A DNA stretch of 64,000 bases from Massilia mucilaginosa (GTDB lineage Bacteria > Pseudomonadota > Gammaproteobacteria > Burkholderiales > Burkholderiaceae_D), in assembly GCF_011682145.1 (NCBI RefSeq), contig NZ_WHJH01000001.1, positions 186,001-250,000 on the forward strand, written 5' to 3'. Shown here piece by piece: positions 25,528 through 37,800 of the stretch (positions are counted from its first letter, which is position 1; each line of letters opens with the position of its first letter). The notes below the pieces were generated by a model. It was not told where the DNA came from, did no database searches, and was given only the letters and a program-made list of their open reading frames with translations. The position numbers were made by a program, and so were the translations under genes.

Positions 25528-28500
25528 TTAGCGGGCCAGCGTGCGATTCGCTTCTGGGTCCTTGCCTTTGAATACATTCTCGTCAAACTTGAAGCGCAGG
25601 CGCACGAACCATCCCTTGGAGGTGTAGTCCGCCGCGCTCAGGTCGCGTTCGCGGAAGCCGCTGACGTTGTAACCGGCCGACAGCCACAGGTTCTGCTTGA
25701 CCAGGTAGCCGACTTCGACCCCGCGCGCATACTGGCTGCTGCCCTTGTTCTGCGGGCTGTGCAGGTAAGCGGCGAGCACGCCGATGTCCCAGTTTTCGGT
25801 GATGTCGTACACCACGCGGCCCGACGCCATCCACGCGCTGTACTTCTGCTGCCCGACCGGCAGGTTGCGTTCGCGGCTGGTCTTGGCGGCCAGGCGGCCG
25901 GTGCTCCACCATGGACGGCTCGGATGGTAGTCCAGGTGCGTCGAGACGATGTGGGCGGCGTAGTTGTCGCCATCGGCACGGGCGCCGTCGCGCACGTTCT
26001 TGTACTCGTAGCGCGCCAGGCCGTTGAACTGGTTGTGGTCGACCGGACGCCAGGCAAAGCCGAGCTGTGCGCGTTCCTGCAGGCTGTTGGCCAGCGGCTT
26101 GCCGCTGATGTCGTCGTTGTTGCGCGACAGCAGGGCGTAGTTGCGGGCCAGCACGGTCCAGTCGCGGTCGAGCTTGCGCACGAAGGACAAGGTATTCAAC
26201 CACTGGTCCTGCGACTGGTTGCCGATGTCGCCGGGGCTGTCGAACAGGCGGCGCCATTCGAGCTTGGCCGAGGCTTTCCACAGCGGATTGGCGGTGTAGT
26301 CGAGCGCCGTGGCCAGGGCCACGCCTTTTTGCTGGCGGCCGTCGAACACGTGCAGGTATTCGGCGTTGGTGCTGAGCGCCAGGCCTTCGGACAGGTTCCA
26401 GGTGTTGCGCGCGCCGCTGGCCAGTTGCAGGTCGCGCCCGTCAGCCAGTTCGCTGTCGAGCGCGTCGCGCAGGCGGTATTCCGAGAAGATGCTGGCGCCC
26501 GGCAGGTAGGTCGATTCGACACCCGCCACGAAGGCATTGCTCTTCTCGGCCGGGTTCAGGGCATAGCGCGAGGCCAGGCCGGTCTGGTTTTCGTAACGCG
26601 CATAGGCACGGCTGCGCTCGGACAATTGATACTGCGCGCCGAGTTCGTACCGTTTCTGCTTGCTATCCGATACGCCATGTTCGACCACGGCGGTCAGGCT
26701 CAGCAGATCGGTCGCCTTGTACTGGGCGCCGATGGCGACCGTGTTGGCGTCCAGGGTGCCGCGCGTGCCAGGCACGGTGGTCGCGCCCACCGGTGCGAAG
26801 GTGGTGATGGCGCCGCCGTTGACCGGGCTGATCGCGCTGTTGGTGTTGCCAAAGCCAAAGAAACCGCCGCTCGGATTGAGGCCGTTGGCGTTCGACACCA
26901 CGCCGGTGTTGCTGGCCATGCCGACCTGGTTGCGCAGTTCGCCTTCTTCCTTCATGTGTTGCAGGGAGAAGTCGAGGGTCAGGCGCGGATCGGCTTTCCA
27001 CAGCATGCCGACGCGCACGGCGTCGCGCTGGGCAACGACTTGCTGATCGCGGCTTTGCAGCGCGCTGGCGTACGCCGTGGTGGTCGACGTGAATTTGGCG
27101 CTGACATTCACGCCGGCGTCGCTGTGACCGGGGCTGATGCCGGCCGCGGTATTGTTGAACTCATCGTCCGCACGCTGCCAGTAAGCACGCGCCTCGACCG
27201 TCTCGCCCTTGTGCGACAGTGCCACGCGCGCAGCCTGTCCGGTTGCCGAACTCGACAACTCGCCAGCCTGCCCGCTCGGCGTCGTAAACACCTGGCCGTT
27301 GGCGCTGTAGGTGGTCGATTCGCTCTGCGCGAACTCGGCCACGAAACTGGTGGCGGGCGCCAGTTTCACGGTCGCATTCACGCTGTGCAGGCGGTACGGC
27401 GACTGCGGATTCTTGTCGTCCACCGAGGCCATGCCGACGCTGATGCTGTCGTTCAGGCGGTATTCGCCGTCGATGCCCATGACCCAGAAGTCGTCGCCGC
27501 CCTGCTCCACCTCGTAGGTCACGCGGATCGATTGCGGGTCGCCTTCGGGCGTGAGCGATGGCACGGCCTGCTTGAACAGGATGCGGCCCGAAAACGGCTC
27601 GAAGCTGTAGTCTTCCAGGCGGCGCATCGGCGTCACTTGCTTGACCAGGTCGGTCTGGTTCTTGTCGCGCACGATCAGTTCGACGCGCTCGGAATTGGTC
27701 AGCGCGCCATTGTTGCGCACGGCGAAAGGACCGGAGCTGCCGTTGGCGCGGTATTCTTCAATCACCTGCTTGGCGTTGTCGTGGAAGGCAAAGCCGCCCA
27801 GCTTGCCACGCTTGCCGTCCCAGTTGCCGCGCAGGCCGGTGGCGGTGCGCTGGTACTGGCCGAGCTTGCGCGCTTCCAGGCCCACGTTCGGACCCGGCAC
27901 CGAGGACATGGTGCCTTCGCTGGTCGAAAAGTCGCCGTACAGCAGATAACTTTTCTGGTCGTCGACGCGCACGTACAGGCGGCCGGCCGAGCGGGCGTCG
28001 AACGCGGTCGTGGCGCTGTCGCCGTAGACCGGGTAGAACTCGTTCGGGTTGATGTCGCGCTGCAGCTTTTCCTTGGTCTGCTGGTCCGAATCGTAGGCCG
28101 CCGTCAACAGCTTGCTGCCGAGGATGGTGCCTTTGACGAAGAATGCGGAACGCGCGCTGGCGTTGGCCTTGCCGCTGTTGAACTGGCGGCTCCAGCGCGT
28201 GATGTCTTGTTCGAAGCCATCGTTAAAGCGTGCGGGAGCAAGGTCGCCGGCGTTCAGGCTGCGCTTGGAAATGACGCCTTCGATCAGGCCCACGGCCAGC
28301 ATCTGGCGCAGTTCCGGAACGAAGGTGATCACGCCTTGCGTGCTGATCTTGCCGCCGTCGACGCGCAGCAAGACTTCTTGCGCGGCGGCCGGGGCCAGCA
28401 GGCGGAACTGCGCCTTGCCGTTGCGAACACGCAGCTGCATGCCGGGTGTGACTTTGTTGGCGTCGCCGTTTTGCGGGCCGAGGGCATCGGTGGCGGCGCC

Positions 28501-28893
28501 GTCGAGCAGAATGCGGCCGGCCGATGCTTCCAAGGTCAGCAGCACGTCGTCCTTGAGCGGCTGGCCGTCTTCGCCCAGTACCTGCACGCTCACTGCTACC
28601 GGCGACTGGCCGTCGGCCGGCACGCCGTCGCGGTCGGTTTCGACCAGGATGCGCGCCACCCTGGCGCTGGCATCTAAGCGCCCGCTCCAGAGTTGCGGCG
28701 CGGCCATCTGGGCGCGCAAACCGGCATCGGCCGGAGCCGACGGCAGCACCTGCGCACCGGCGTTCGGGAAAGCGCAGGCGACTGCCAGCGCGCCCGCCAG
28801 CAGGCGACCGGTGCCGCGGCGTTGAATAAGAAGAAGTTTTTTGTTCGTCATGATGTTCATCTGGGCCAGGCGGGATGGTTGCTTATTGCGCAC
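25528..28893 (-). CDS. Large outer-membrane beta-barrel protein with N-terminal Ig-like domain
   Basis: 1121 residues. Signal peptide around GRLLAGALAVACAFPNAGA. Residues ~70-150 form an invasin-like Ig domain (DGVPADGQSPVAVSVQVLGE, LLTLEASAGRILLDG). From residue ~190 the protein alternates amphipathic strands to the end, with the closing strand GWFVRLRFKFDENVF; the strands YLLYGDFSTSEGT, WVMGIDGEYRLNDSISV and RYEYKNVRDGARADGDNYA are typical of an outer-membrane barrel. No TonB box or plug domain was seen. The GTG at 28893 has a GGGAG site and overlaps the stop of the giant repeat gene by 11 bp; ATGs at 28860 and 28851 are alternatives. A likely partner or exporter for the giant protein. Confidence 0.75.
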   Translation of the reverse strand: MRNKQPSRLAQMNIMTNKKLLLIQRRGTGRLLAGALAVACAFPNAGAQVLPSAPADAGLRAQMAAPQLWSGRLDASARVARILVETDRDGVPADGQSPVAVSVQVLGEDGQPLKDDVLLTLEASAGRILLDGAATDALGPQNGDANKVTPGMQLRVRNGKAQFRLLAPAAAQEVLLRVDGGKISTQGVITFVPELRQMLAVGLIEGVISKRSLNAGDLAPARFNDGFEQDITRWSRQFNSGKANASARSAFFVKGTILGSKLLTAAYDSDQQTKEKLQRDINPNEFYPVYGDSATTAFDARSAGRLYVRVDDQKSYLLYGDFSTSEGTMSSVPGPNVGLEARKLGQYQRTATGLRGNWDGKRGKLGGFAFHDNAKQVIEEYRANGSSGPFAVRNNGALTNSERVELIVRDKNQTDLVKQVTPMRRLEDYSFEPFSGRILFKQAVPSLTPEGDPQSIRVTYEVEQGGDDFWVMGIDGEYRLNDSISVGMASVDDKNPQSPYRLHSVNATVKLAPATSFVAEFAQSESTTYSANGQVFTTPSGQAGELSSSATGQAARVALSHKGETVEARAYWQRADDEFNNTAAGISPGHSDAGVNVSAKFTSTTTAYASALQSRDQQVVAQRDAVRVGMLWKADPRLTLDFSLQHMKEEGELRNQVGMASNTGVVSNANGLNPSGGFFGFGNTNSAISPVNGGAITTFAPVGATTVPGTRGTLDANTVAIGAQYKATDLLSLTAVVEHGVSDSKQKRYELGAQYQLSERSRAYARYENQTGLASRYALNPAEKSNAFVAGVESTYLPGASIFSEYRLRDALDSELADGRDLQLASGARNTWNLSEGLALSTNAEYLHVFDGRQQKGVALATALDYTANPLWKASAKLEWRRLFDSPGDIGNQSQDQWLNTLSFVRKLDRDWTVLARNYALLSRNNDDISGKPLANSLQERAQLGFAWRPVDHNQFNGLARYEYKNVRDGARADGDNYAAHIVSTHLDYHPSRPWWSTGRLAAKTSRERNLPVGQQKYSAWMASGRVVYDITENWDIGVLAAYLHSPQNKGSSQYARGVEVGYLVKQNLWLSAGYNVSGFRERDLSAADYTSKGWFVRLRFKFDENVFKGKDPEANRTLAR

Positions 28894-31800
28894 GGGCTTC
28901 TCCCGCGCCGGCAGGGATTGCTCCCTGGCGTGGCTTGACCAGTTCCTGGTTGGCGCTGTCGGTCGCCTGCCGCGGCGCGGCAGGTGCTTTGCTGTCGAAC
29001 TTCAGGCCAGGCAGGCGCACAGCTTCCGTTTCCGGGGCACGCGTACCACCCTGGCTGCGGCGGGCTTTCAACTGCTCGATGACCGGCGCCGAGCACGAAC
29101 CTTCGGCAAAGTCGGCGCGCAGCAGCTCGCCATTCTTCGCGTCCAGCCAGATGCTGTTGGCATCGCCCAGGTTGCGGTTGCTGGTCGTCGTCAGGCGGCT
29201 GCCGCGTGGCAGGGTCAGGCTGTCGGCCTTGATCACGTGCGATTTCGGGCTCAAGCCGCAGAAGCTGTACTTGCCTTCCACATCGGTGGTGAACGAGGTG
29301 CCGTCTTCCATGTACAGGCGCACACCAGGAATGCCCAGCTCTTCGTTGTCCTGCACCGAGTTACCGTTGCAGTCGACGAATACCTTGCCGGCCACGCAGG
29401 CTTGGTTTGCGAACACGCCGCCCGTCAGGCGCACCTTGTACTCGGCGCGGTTGGACGGATACGCGTCCGGCACCGGCTGGTACGAACCCGGCGTGACGCA
29501 GCCGCCGGCCACGTTGCACGCATAGGCAATCGCGCGGTTGATGCCGTCGCCCTGCAGGCTGCCGACACCGGCACGCAGGCGGTAGGTCAGTACCGCTTGC
29601 TTGTTGCTGGCCAGCGGACCGAGGTTGAAGGCCAGTACCGGGCCGACCACCACGGCCGGATCGGCCACCGTCTTGCCGTCGACCTTGACGGTCCCCGGCA
29701 CCAGCGAGAAGCCGGCCGGCAGGCTGTCGCGCACCGTTGCCTGTGCCACCGCGGTGCCGCTGGTCTGGCGCACGGTCAGCGTGTACAGCAGGCTTTCGCC
29801 AAATTCGAGCTGCTGCTTGTCGCCGGTTTTGGTCAGCGCCAGGCCAGCCGCTTCGACCTTGTCGATCGGCAGGTGGTTGTTCACCACCGGTGCGCCGTTC
29901 GGGCCCACCGTGAAGGTGGTGTAGTACTGGGTCGTGTCGGCCCCGCCCGGCACCAGGCCGACGCAAGCGTTCGGCTTGTGCAGGTTGACCCCGCTTGCCG
30001 GAGCACCGTTGGACTTCTGCACCAGCGCCACATTGGCGCTGGCCGCGACCGGCAAGGCACCCTGGCACGATGGAATCTTCGCCGATTCGGCCGGCACGTA
30101 GCCCACCGGATAGGTGCTGATCGCCAGCTTGTAGGTACCGGACGGCGCGCCGTTTTGCAGGAAGAACTGGTACACGCCGTCGCTGCCGGTGGTCTGGTTG
30201 AGCGCCGCCAGGCCGCCCAGCAAATGACGCGCCGGGTCGAAACCGGCCGGACCGCTGACGGTCACGACCGCGCCGCGCACCGGTTGACGGGTCACGCTGT
30301 CGTACACCACGCCCGATGGGTTGAGCGGCAGGTTCTGCTCGGTGATGTCGCTGTTGTCGGTCAGGGTGATGTCGCGGATCACGCCAGCGCTTGGCTTGCC
30401 TGCGTTACCGGCCGAGGTCGGAACGTTCGGCATGCCATTGCCATCCTTGGTGAAGCTGATGTCGAAGCCGGGACCGGTCGGCAGGCCGGTGCCTTGGTAG
30501 CCAGGGCAGCGCAGGTTGTCGAACTGGTAGAAGCCCGTCGCATCGCTCTTCACGGTGCAGATTGGTTTACCGTTCTGTGTCAGGGTCACGGTCCAGTCCT
30601 TCACGCCTTCATGGTCGTTCGGACGGGTGCGGGTGTGGCCGCGGTCCATCCAGACGTAGCCGCTGATGATCGGGGCCTTGACTTCAGGACCCGGACGCAC
30701 GCGCTCGCCGAACAGATTGCCGCCGATCACGCCGTTATTGGCCGCCAGCTTCTCGCTGGTGACGTCGATCTGGGCGATCGTGTTTTGCGACGGCGCGGTG
30801 CCGAAGCTGCTGTTGTCCACAATGCCGCCTGCGACGCCGGCGGTTTCCTTGCCATCCATGTACTTCGAGGTCGGCAGGTCGGTTTGCGACTCGACCAGGG
30901 TGTAGCGGCCGGGAACCAGGTTCTCGAACACATACTTGCCGTCGGCGCCGGTGACTGCCACGCAGCCCTGCGCGCAGCTGTCGCCGCCCGTCATGGTCAC
31001 GTGTACGCCTGGCAACGGGGTTTCGCCCGCATCCATCTGGCCATTGTTGTTGGCGTCCACATACACATAGCCTTCCAGGCGTGCGCGGCGTTCGCCGAAC
31101 AGGTAGTCCACGCCGTTTTGCGCCACGCCCAGCTTGATCGCGCCGATGGTGTTCTTCGGTGCGGTCGCGTCGAAGCCGCTGTTGTCGACCGTGCCGACAA
31201 CGGCGCCGTCGATCTTGCCGGCGGTTTCCTTGCCGTCGATATAGGCGGTCGGATGGGTTTCCACCAGGCTGTAGGTATCCGCCGGCAAGCCAACGATCAG
31301 GAAGCGGCCGTCGTCGCCGGTGGTGGCGCGTCCCGCTTCGCCCTTGCCGCCGACGGCGCTGACCGGCACGCCGGCAATGCCTGGCTCGCCGGCGTCTTGT
31401 ACGCCGTTATGGTTGTCGTCGCGATACACCAGGCCCGCCAGGCTGCCGCCCAGTTCGCGGAAATCGTAATCGCGCGCATCGTTGCCCAGGTCCAGCACGA
31501 TGCTGGCGATCTTGTTCGGACCAGCGTCGAGCACGCCGCCCACGCTGCCGACCGCGCTGCCGCTGTTGGCCGGGAAGTCGCCGTAGCCTGGCGGCTGGGT
31601 TTCCACCACGGTGTAGCTGCCCGGAACCAGGTTCTCGAACAGATAGCTGCCGTCGGCGCCGGTCTGGGTGGTACGCGGAACAATCGCCACGCCATTGCGG
31701 TCGATGCCGCTCAGGGTGACGGTCACGCCGGCCAGCGCTTCGCCGGGCTCGCGTTTGCCATTCTTGTTTCCATCGACATACACGTAGCCGCCCAGTTTTG

Positions 31801-34800
31801 CCAGACCGACCACTTGCGCGTTTGGATTGAATTCACGGAAATCGTAGCCGGTGGCGTCGCCGCCAGCGGCCGGAATCACGATCGAGGTGACCGTGTTCAG
31901 GCCGGCCGCGCCGCCGCCCAGGGTGCCGATCTTGGTGCCGGTCGCGGCATCGAAGTCGGACAGCTTGGCTGGCTGGGTTTCTTCCAGGTGGTAGGTGCCA
32001 GGCGGCAGCAGCGCGAACAGGTAGTTGCCTTTGCTGTCGGTCTGGGTGGTGCGGGTAAATGGCACGCCGTTGCCGTCGATGCCTTTCAGGGTCAGGGTCA
32101 CGCCGGAGAGCAATTGCTCGCCGCTGTCGCGCTTGCCGTCCTTGTTGGCGTCGACATATACGGTGCCGGCGATCGAACCGGCGGCCGTCGTCGTACCGCG
32201 TTCGCCGAACAGGTAGTTCACACCCGCCGCGCCTGGCGCCAGGTTGATGTTGCCGATGGTGTTTTTCGGTGCATTAATGGTGCCGCCCAGCGAACCGGCG
32301 GTGTCCGAACCGTCGTTGACGCCGCCCGGCTGGGTTTCGACGATGCTGTAGTTACCCGCCATCAGGCCGGTGAAGACAAAAGTGCCGTCGGCGCCGGTGA
32401 CCACGCTGCGCGGGGTCGGGCCGACCAGGCGCACGGTGACGCCGGGGAATGGCGGCTCGCCGCTGTCGCGCAGGCCGTTGCTGTTGGCATCGAAATACAC
32501 CGCGCCACGGATGCTGGCGCCGATTTCGCGGAAGTTGTAGTTGACGGCAGCGTCGCCCTGCACCAGTTGCAGCCCGCCGATGCTGTTCGGCGCAGCCACG
32601 CCGGCCGCGACCGCACCAATGGTGCCCGGCAGCGAGCCGGTCGCGCCCGGAAAATCGTTAAAGCCGGCCGGATGGGTTTCGGTCACGCTGTAACCGGCAC
32701 CGCTGCTCGGACGCAGCTTGTCGAAGCGGTAGCTGCCATCGGCGGCGGTGGTCGTGCTCAGGTTCACAGCCGTACCGCGGTCGTCCGTACCGGTCAGGGT
32801 GACGCTGACGCCGGCAATCTGTTCGTCCTTGTCGAGCGACGCATTCTGGTTGCTGTCCGCATACACTACACCGCTGACGCTGGCCGGCAGCAGTTCGCCG
32901 AAGTTGAAGTCCGTGTGGGTCTTTTCCACTGCGTAAGCGATGGTGCCGATCACGTTGGCCACATTGTCGACGCAGGCAGCGCACGCTACGCCGCCGACAT
33001 TACCCTTGCGGGTGATGCCGTCGAGGTAAGCGGCCGGCTGGGTTTCGGTGACGGTGTAGCCGGCGCCGTTGGCGTTGCGCAGGAAGCTGAAGCTGTACGA
33101 GCCGTCCGGATTGGTGGTGGCCGTGCAGGTCGGCGCGCCGCAAGCGTTGCCGCCGCTGGCCGCCGTGCCGGTCAGGGCCAGGGACACGCCGCCGATGCCG
33201 GTCTCGCCCGCATCCATGACGCCATTGTTGTTCTTGTCGGCATACACAAAGCCGCTCAGTTTGCCGGTGGCTTCGCCGAACAGGTAGTTGATGCCCTTCT
33301 GGCCCGCGCTCAGCACCACGCCATTGAAGGCGCTGTCGCCGATCACGCCCAGGCTGCCGGGCACGGTCGCGCCGGTACCGAGCGTGTTGGTGGCGTCGAC
33401 GAAGTCGACCGGCTGGGTTTCGGTGACGGTGTAGCCGGTGCCGTTGCTGGCTGGCAGACCAGTGAAGCTGTAGTTACCGTTGGCATCGGTCTTGCCGACG
33501 CAGGTGCTGATGATGGTGCAGACGTTGGCGCCGGTCGCGGTGGTGCCCGACAGGGTCACGGTCACGTTCGGCAATGGGGTATCGGCGCCGTTGAAGGTGT
33601 CGCTGCGGTCGGCGTCCAGATAGACCTTGCCCGACAGGCTGGCCGTCGATTCGCCGAAGTTGTAGTTGCTGCCAAACTGGCCGGTACCGATCGTGATGCC
33701 GCTGAACTTGTCGTTGCTCATGCTGCCGCGCACGACGCCATTGACGGTGCCGACCGCGTCGATGCCGTCGGCGTAGTTCGACAGCGGCGCGCTTGCCTGG
33801 CTCTGCTCGGTGAGGATGTAGCCGGTGGCGTCGCTCGATGGCAGGCCGGTGAAGCTGTAGCTGCCGTTGGCGTCGGTGACGATGGTGCACGGGTTCGGCG
33901 AGATTTCGACGCACACGCTCACGCCGGTCGCGGTATTGCCCGACAGGGTGACCGACACGCCCGGAATGCCGGGTTCGCCCGCATCCTTGAGGCCATTGTT
34001 GTTCAGGTCGGCATACACGGCGCCGCCCAGGCCCTGGCCGGTTTCGCCGAAGTTGTTGTTGATCGCATTGTCGCCGGAAGCGAGCACGACGTTGCCGATG
34101 GTGCGCTTGGCTAAGCCGAGTACCGGGGTATTCGGGGCCAGCACGGCGGCGCCGTCATTGCCGCCCTTGCTGCCGATGGTCATGCCGGTGTGGGTCACGC
34201 CCGACAGGGTCTGCTGCACCACCTGGTAGGTACCGGGACGCAGGTTGGCGAAACTGTAGGAACCGTTGGCGCCGGTCGGCACGGTGGCGTTCACCGGGCC
34301 GAGGTCGTCGGTGCCCGACAGGGTCATGGTCACGCTGGTCACACCGGCGCTCTCGTCGGTGGCAGGCACGCCGGTCACGTCGCGCACGGCGTCCTTGTCG
34401 AGGTCGACGAAGACGAAGCCCGACAGCACGGCCGGTTTCAGTTCGCCGAACAGGTAGCCGGTGGCATTCGTGCTGGCAGGCAGCACGATGTTGCCGATCT
34501 CGTCGGCCGTGGCGTCGCTGGCGCTGCCGCCAACGCTGCCGGCGGCATCCTTGCCGTCCAGGTGAGTGGCTGGCTGGACTTCGGTGACCTTGTAGGTGCC
34601 CGGCGAGAGGTTATTGAATGCGTAAGCGCCGCCCGCGATGGTGACGGTGGTGACGTTGCTCACGGTATTGCCGTAGATATCGGTGCCGTCCAGGCGCAGG
34701 GTGACGCCGGTGATGCCGGTTTCGCCCGCTGCCTTGGCGGCGTCGTTGTTGCTGTCTTCATACACGAAGCCGGCGATCGAGGAAGGCTGCACGGCGATGG

Positions 34801-37800
34801 TGGCGCAACCCCGGTTGTCGGCGGCGCTGCGCTCGACGTCATTGGTGGTGGCGGTACCGCAGTTTTCCAGCGCCGGATTGGCGACGGTGGCAATCACCGG
34901 AATGCGCACGGTGGCCGCCTTGTTGGCTTCGAGCAAGCCGACGCTGCAGCTGATCGACGGGCCGGCGGCGGCGCAGGTGCCGCTGGTCGGGGCCGCGTTG
35001 GCGGCGCTCCAGGTGATGCCGGCGTTGTATGGCGACGTGTTGTATGGCGCGGCCGCGCCGCCGGTGTAGACCGTCAGGCCGGCCGGCAGGGTGTCGTTGA
35101 TCACGGTGCCGCTACTGTTGCCCGGACCGGTGTTGTTCAGGGTCAGGACCCAGAAGAATGGCTGGCGCAACTGCACTGCCGCAGCGCTGGCGTTGGCGGC
35201 GCCGTTCCAGGCGAAGGCGGCCTTGGTCATCTTCAGGTCGACCCGCATCTTGATGGTGGTGCTCTGGTCGGCCGTGTTGTTCGGCGTGAGCGCTTCCGGC
35301 TCGCGCGAGGACACCGTCACCGTGGACTGGTAGGTGTCGCCCGAGCCGGTCGGCTGGGTCTCGACGCGGAAGTCGAGATTCAGCACGCGCTGCGCGTTGT
35401 TACCTTCAAGAATTTCGCTGGTCGGGAAGTTACAGGTGACGGTCATCTGCGCCGGGCCGGTAACCTGGTTGCCCACCTGGTCGCAGAAGTTGACATAGCC
35501 ATTGGCGATTTCCGGCACTTTGCCGCCGAGGAAGGTCATGCTCTTGCCTGCCGGCGGCTTCATGACATAGGTCAGCTTGAGGTGGGTGGCGACCGACGGA
35601 CCGCGGTTGGTGATGGTGTTGGTGTAGGTCACGACGTTGTCCGGGAATACCGGACCGGCCGTGGCGGGCACGAAGCCCATCGGATCGACGTTGTCGATAT
35701 TGTTGACCAGCAGGTCGAGCGAGGCCGGGGTGACCGCCAGGACATTCGCTTCGCTGTTATTGGCCGTGCTGCTCTCGTTGGAGGTGGTGACAACGGTGGC
35801 CGTGCTGCCGATGTTGCGCGGATTCGGCGCGTTTTCCATATAGTCGGGACGCACGGTGATGGTGACGGTACGGGTCGCGCCCGGCGCCATGTCGGCCTTG
35901 CTGCAGCTGAGCGTCTTGGTCGCTTCGACCCAGGTGCACACAGCGCCATCGCTGGCGAGCGCCTTGATGAAGGTCATCGAGCCTTGCGGAATATTGAATA
36001 CCTGGCTGACCGCCACGTCCCTGGCGATCGACGGACCGTTGTTGTTGATGGTCAGGACGTAGGTGGCGTTGGTGCCGGCGGGAACCGAGCCCGGGGTGAC
36101 CGTGTTGCTCACGCTCACGTCAGCGATCGGATCGACCTGCACGTCGGCGCTGGCGGTATTGTTGGCAGGGACTGGATCGCCCTGTTCGGTCGAACGCACG
36201 GTGGCGGTGTTGACCCAGCGATTATTGGCCTCGGTGCTGCTGTCCTTGAGCGGACGGGTCACCGTCACGGTGAACACGGCGGTGCTGCCGGCGTCCATGC
36301 TGCCGCCGTTCTGGGTACAGGTGACAGTGGCGCCGGTGGTGCAGCTGAAGGTGGCGGGGCTGGTGCCGCCGCTCTTGGCGGCGGCGACGCCGGTCTTGCC
36401 GGCGATGAAGCCGGGAATCGGATCGGCCAGCACCACGCCGGTGGCGGCGCCGGGACCGGCGTTGGTCACGGTCAGGGTGTAGGTGATGACGTCGGCGTTC
36501 CAGTCCAGGCTGGACGGGCTGGCGCCCTTGGCCAGTCGCAGGTCGACCGCCGATGGCGTGAGCGTCGCGGTCGCGGTGGCGCTGGCGCAGTTGTTCGGTT
36601 CGACCGGATCGGTGACGACGCCGTTGGTGTCGGTGTAGACCGCACAGGCGGTGTTGGTGAGGTCGCCGGCGTCGGTCGCCGTGGTGGTCAGCAGCAGGTC
36701 CGGCGCGGTCGCGTTCAGGGCCAGCGCCGCGTTGTAGGTACAGGTGACGTCGTTGCCGACCTTGGCCGCGCAACTCCAGTTGCTGCCGGCGCCGCCGACC
36801 CAGGTCTCGCCCGCTTGCAGCGTTTCGACCACCTTGACTTCGCCGGCCAGCGCCGCGCGCGGACCGAGGTTGCGCACGCGGATGGTGCTGATCATGTTGC
36901 TGCCCTGCGCCACCGGATTCGGCGACTTGCCCTTGGTCAGGAACAGGTCGACGCCGTCGGGCACGATGCTCACGTTGACCGAACCGTTGTTATTGGCGGT
37001 GTCGCCGTCCGGGGTGGCGCTGTCGATGCTGGTGATGTTGGTGGCGTTGGTTTGTGCCACGACGTTCGGCGCGGTGGCCGTGATGACGATATCGAACGCC
37101 TCGCCGACCGCATAGCTCGGGCGGGTGCAGCTGATGTTCTGGCCGTTGATCAGGCAGGTCCAGCCGGTGCCGGTGGCGGTACCGATCACAAAGCCGGCGG
37201 GCATGCTGTCGTTGACTACCACGCTGGTGGCCGTCATCGGGCCGAGGTTGCGCGGCGCCAGGGTGAAGCTGAGCGCCTGGCCGCTGCCGACCAGGGCCTT
37301 GGACACGGTCTTGGTGACGGCCAGGTCGGTACCGACGGTGATGATGGTGTTGACCGAGGCGGCGTCGTTGGTGTTGTTGAAGTCGGTCGCGCTGCCGCTG
37401 ATGGTGACCACACCGGTGGTGGTGATGGTGCCGGTGTTGCTGCCGGTGGCCTTGGTGTTGATGGTAATGGCCGGCAAGTCGCCCTTGACCGCGCTCGGGC
37501 GGGTACACGTCACCACCTGCCCTGCCGCGCCGCACGACCAGCCGGAACCGGTCGCGGCCTGGTAGGTGAGGTTCGGGCTCAGGGTGAACGTGGCCTTGGT
37601 CGCGCCTGCCGTATCCGGACCATTGTTGGTCAGGTTGGCGGTGTACACCAGCGAGCCGCTGGCCATCAGGCTGCCCGGCGAGCCGCTCAGCAACAGCGCC
37701 AGGTCGGCGCCGTTGTCGATGGTGGTCAGCTGCGACAGCGAGTTGTTGCCGGCGTTGCTGTCGGGATCGCTCGTGCTCACGACGGTCAGCATGCTGACGG

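Noticed and set aside
24430-28677. A 1415-residue plus-strand open frame over the OmpA and barrel genes
   Set aside because: No ribosome site and no recognisable domain; the minus strand holds signal peptides, an OmpA domain and barrel strands.
28841-34114. A 1757-residue plus-strand open frame opposite the giant repeat protein
   Set aside because: It is the antisense of a repetitive high-GC gene; it has no signal, no domain and an Arg/Val/Ala-rich composition. The minus frame carries clear DUF11/SdrD domains.
31000-34400. Regularly spaced repeats that might look like a CRISPR array
   Set aside because: The repeats are coding SdrD-B domains of about 100 codons, not 25-40 bp repeats with unique spacers.
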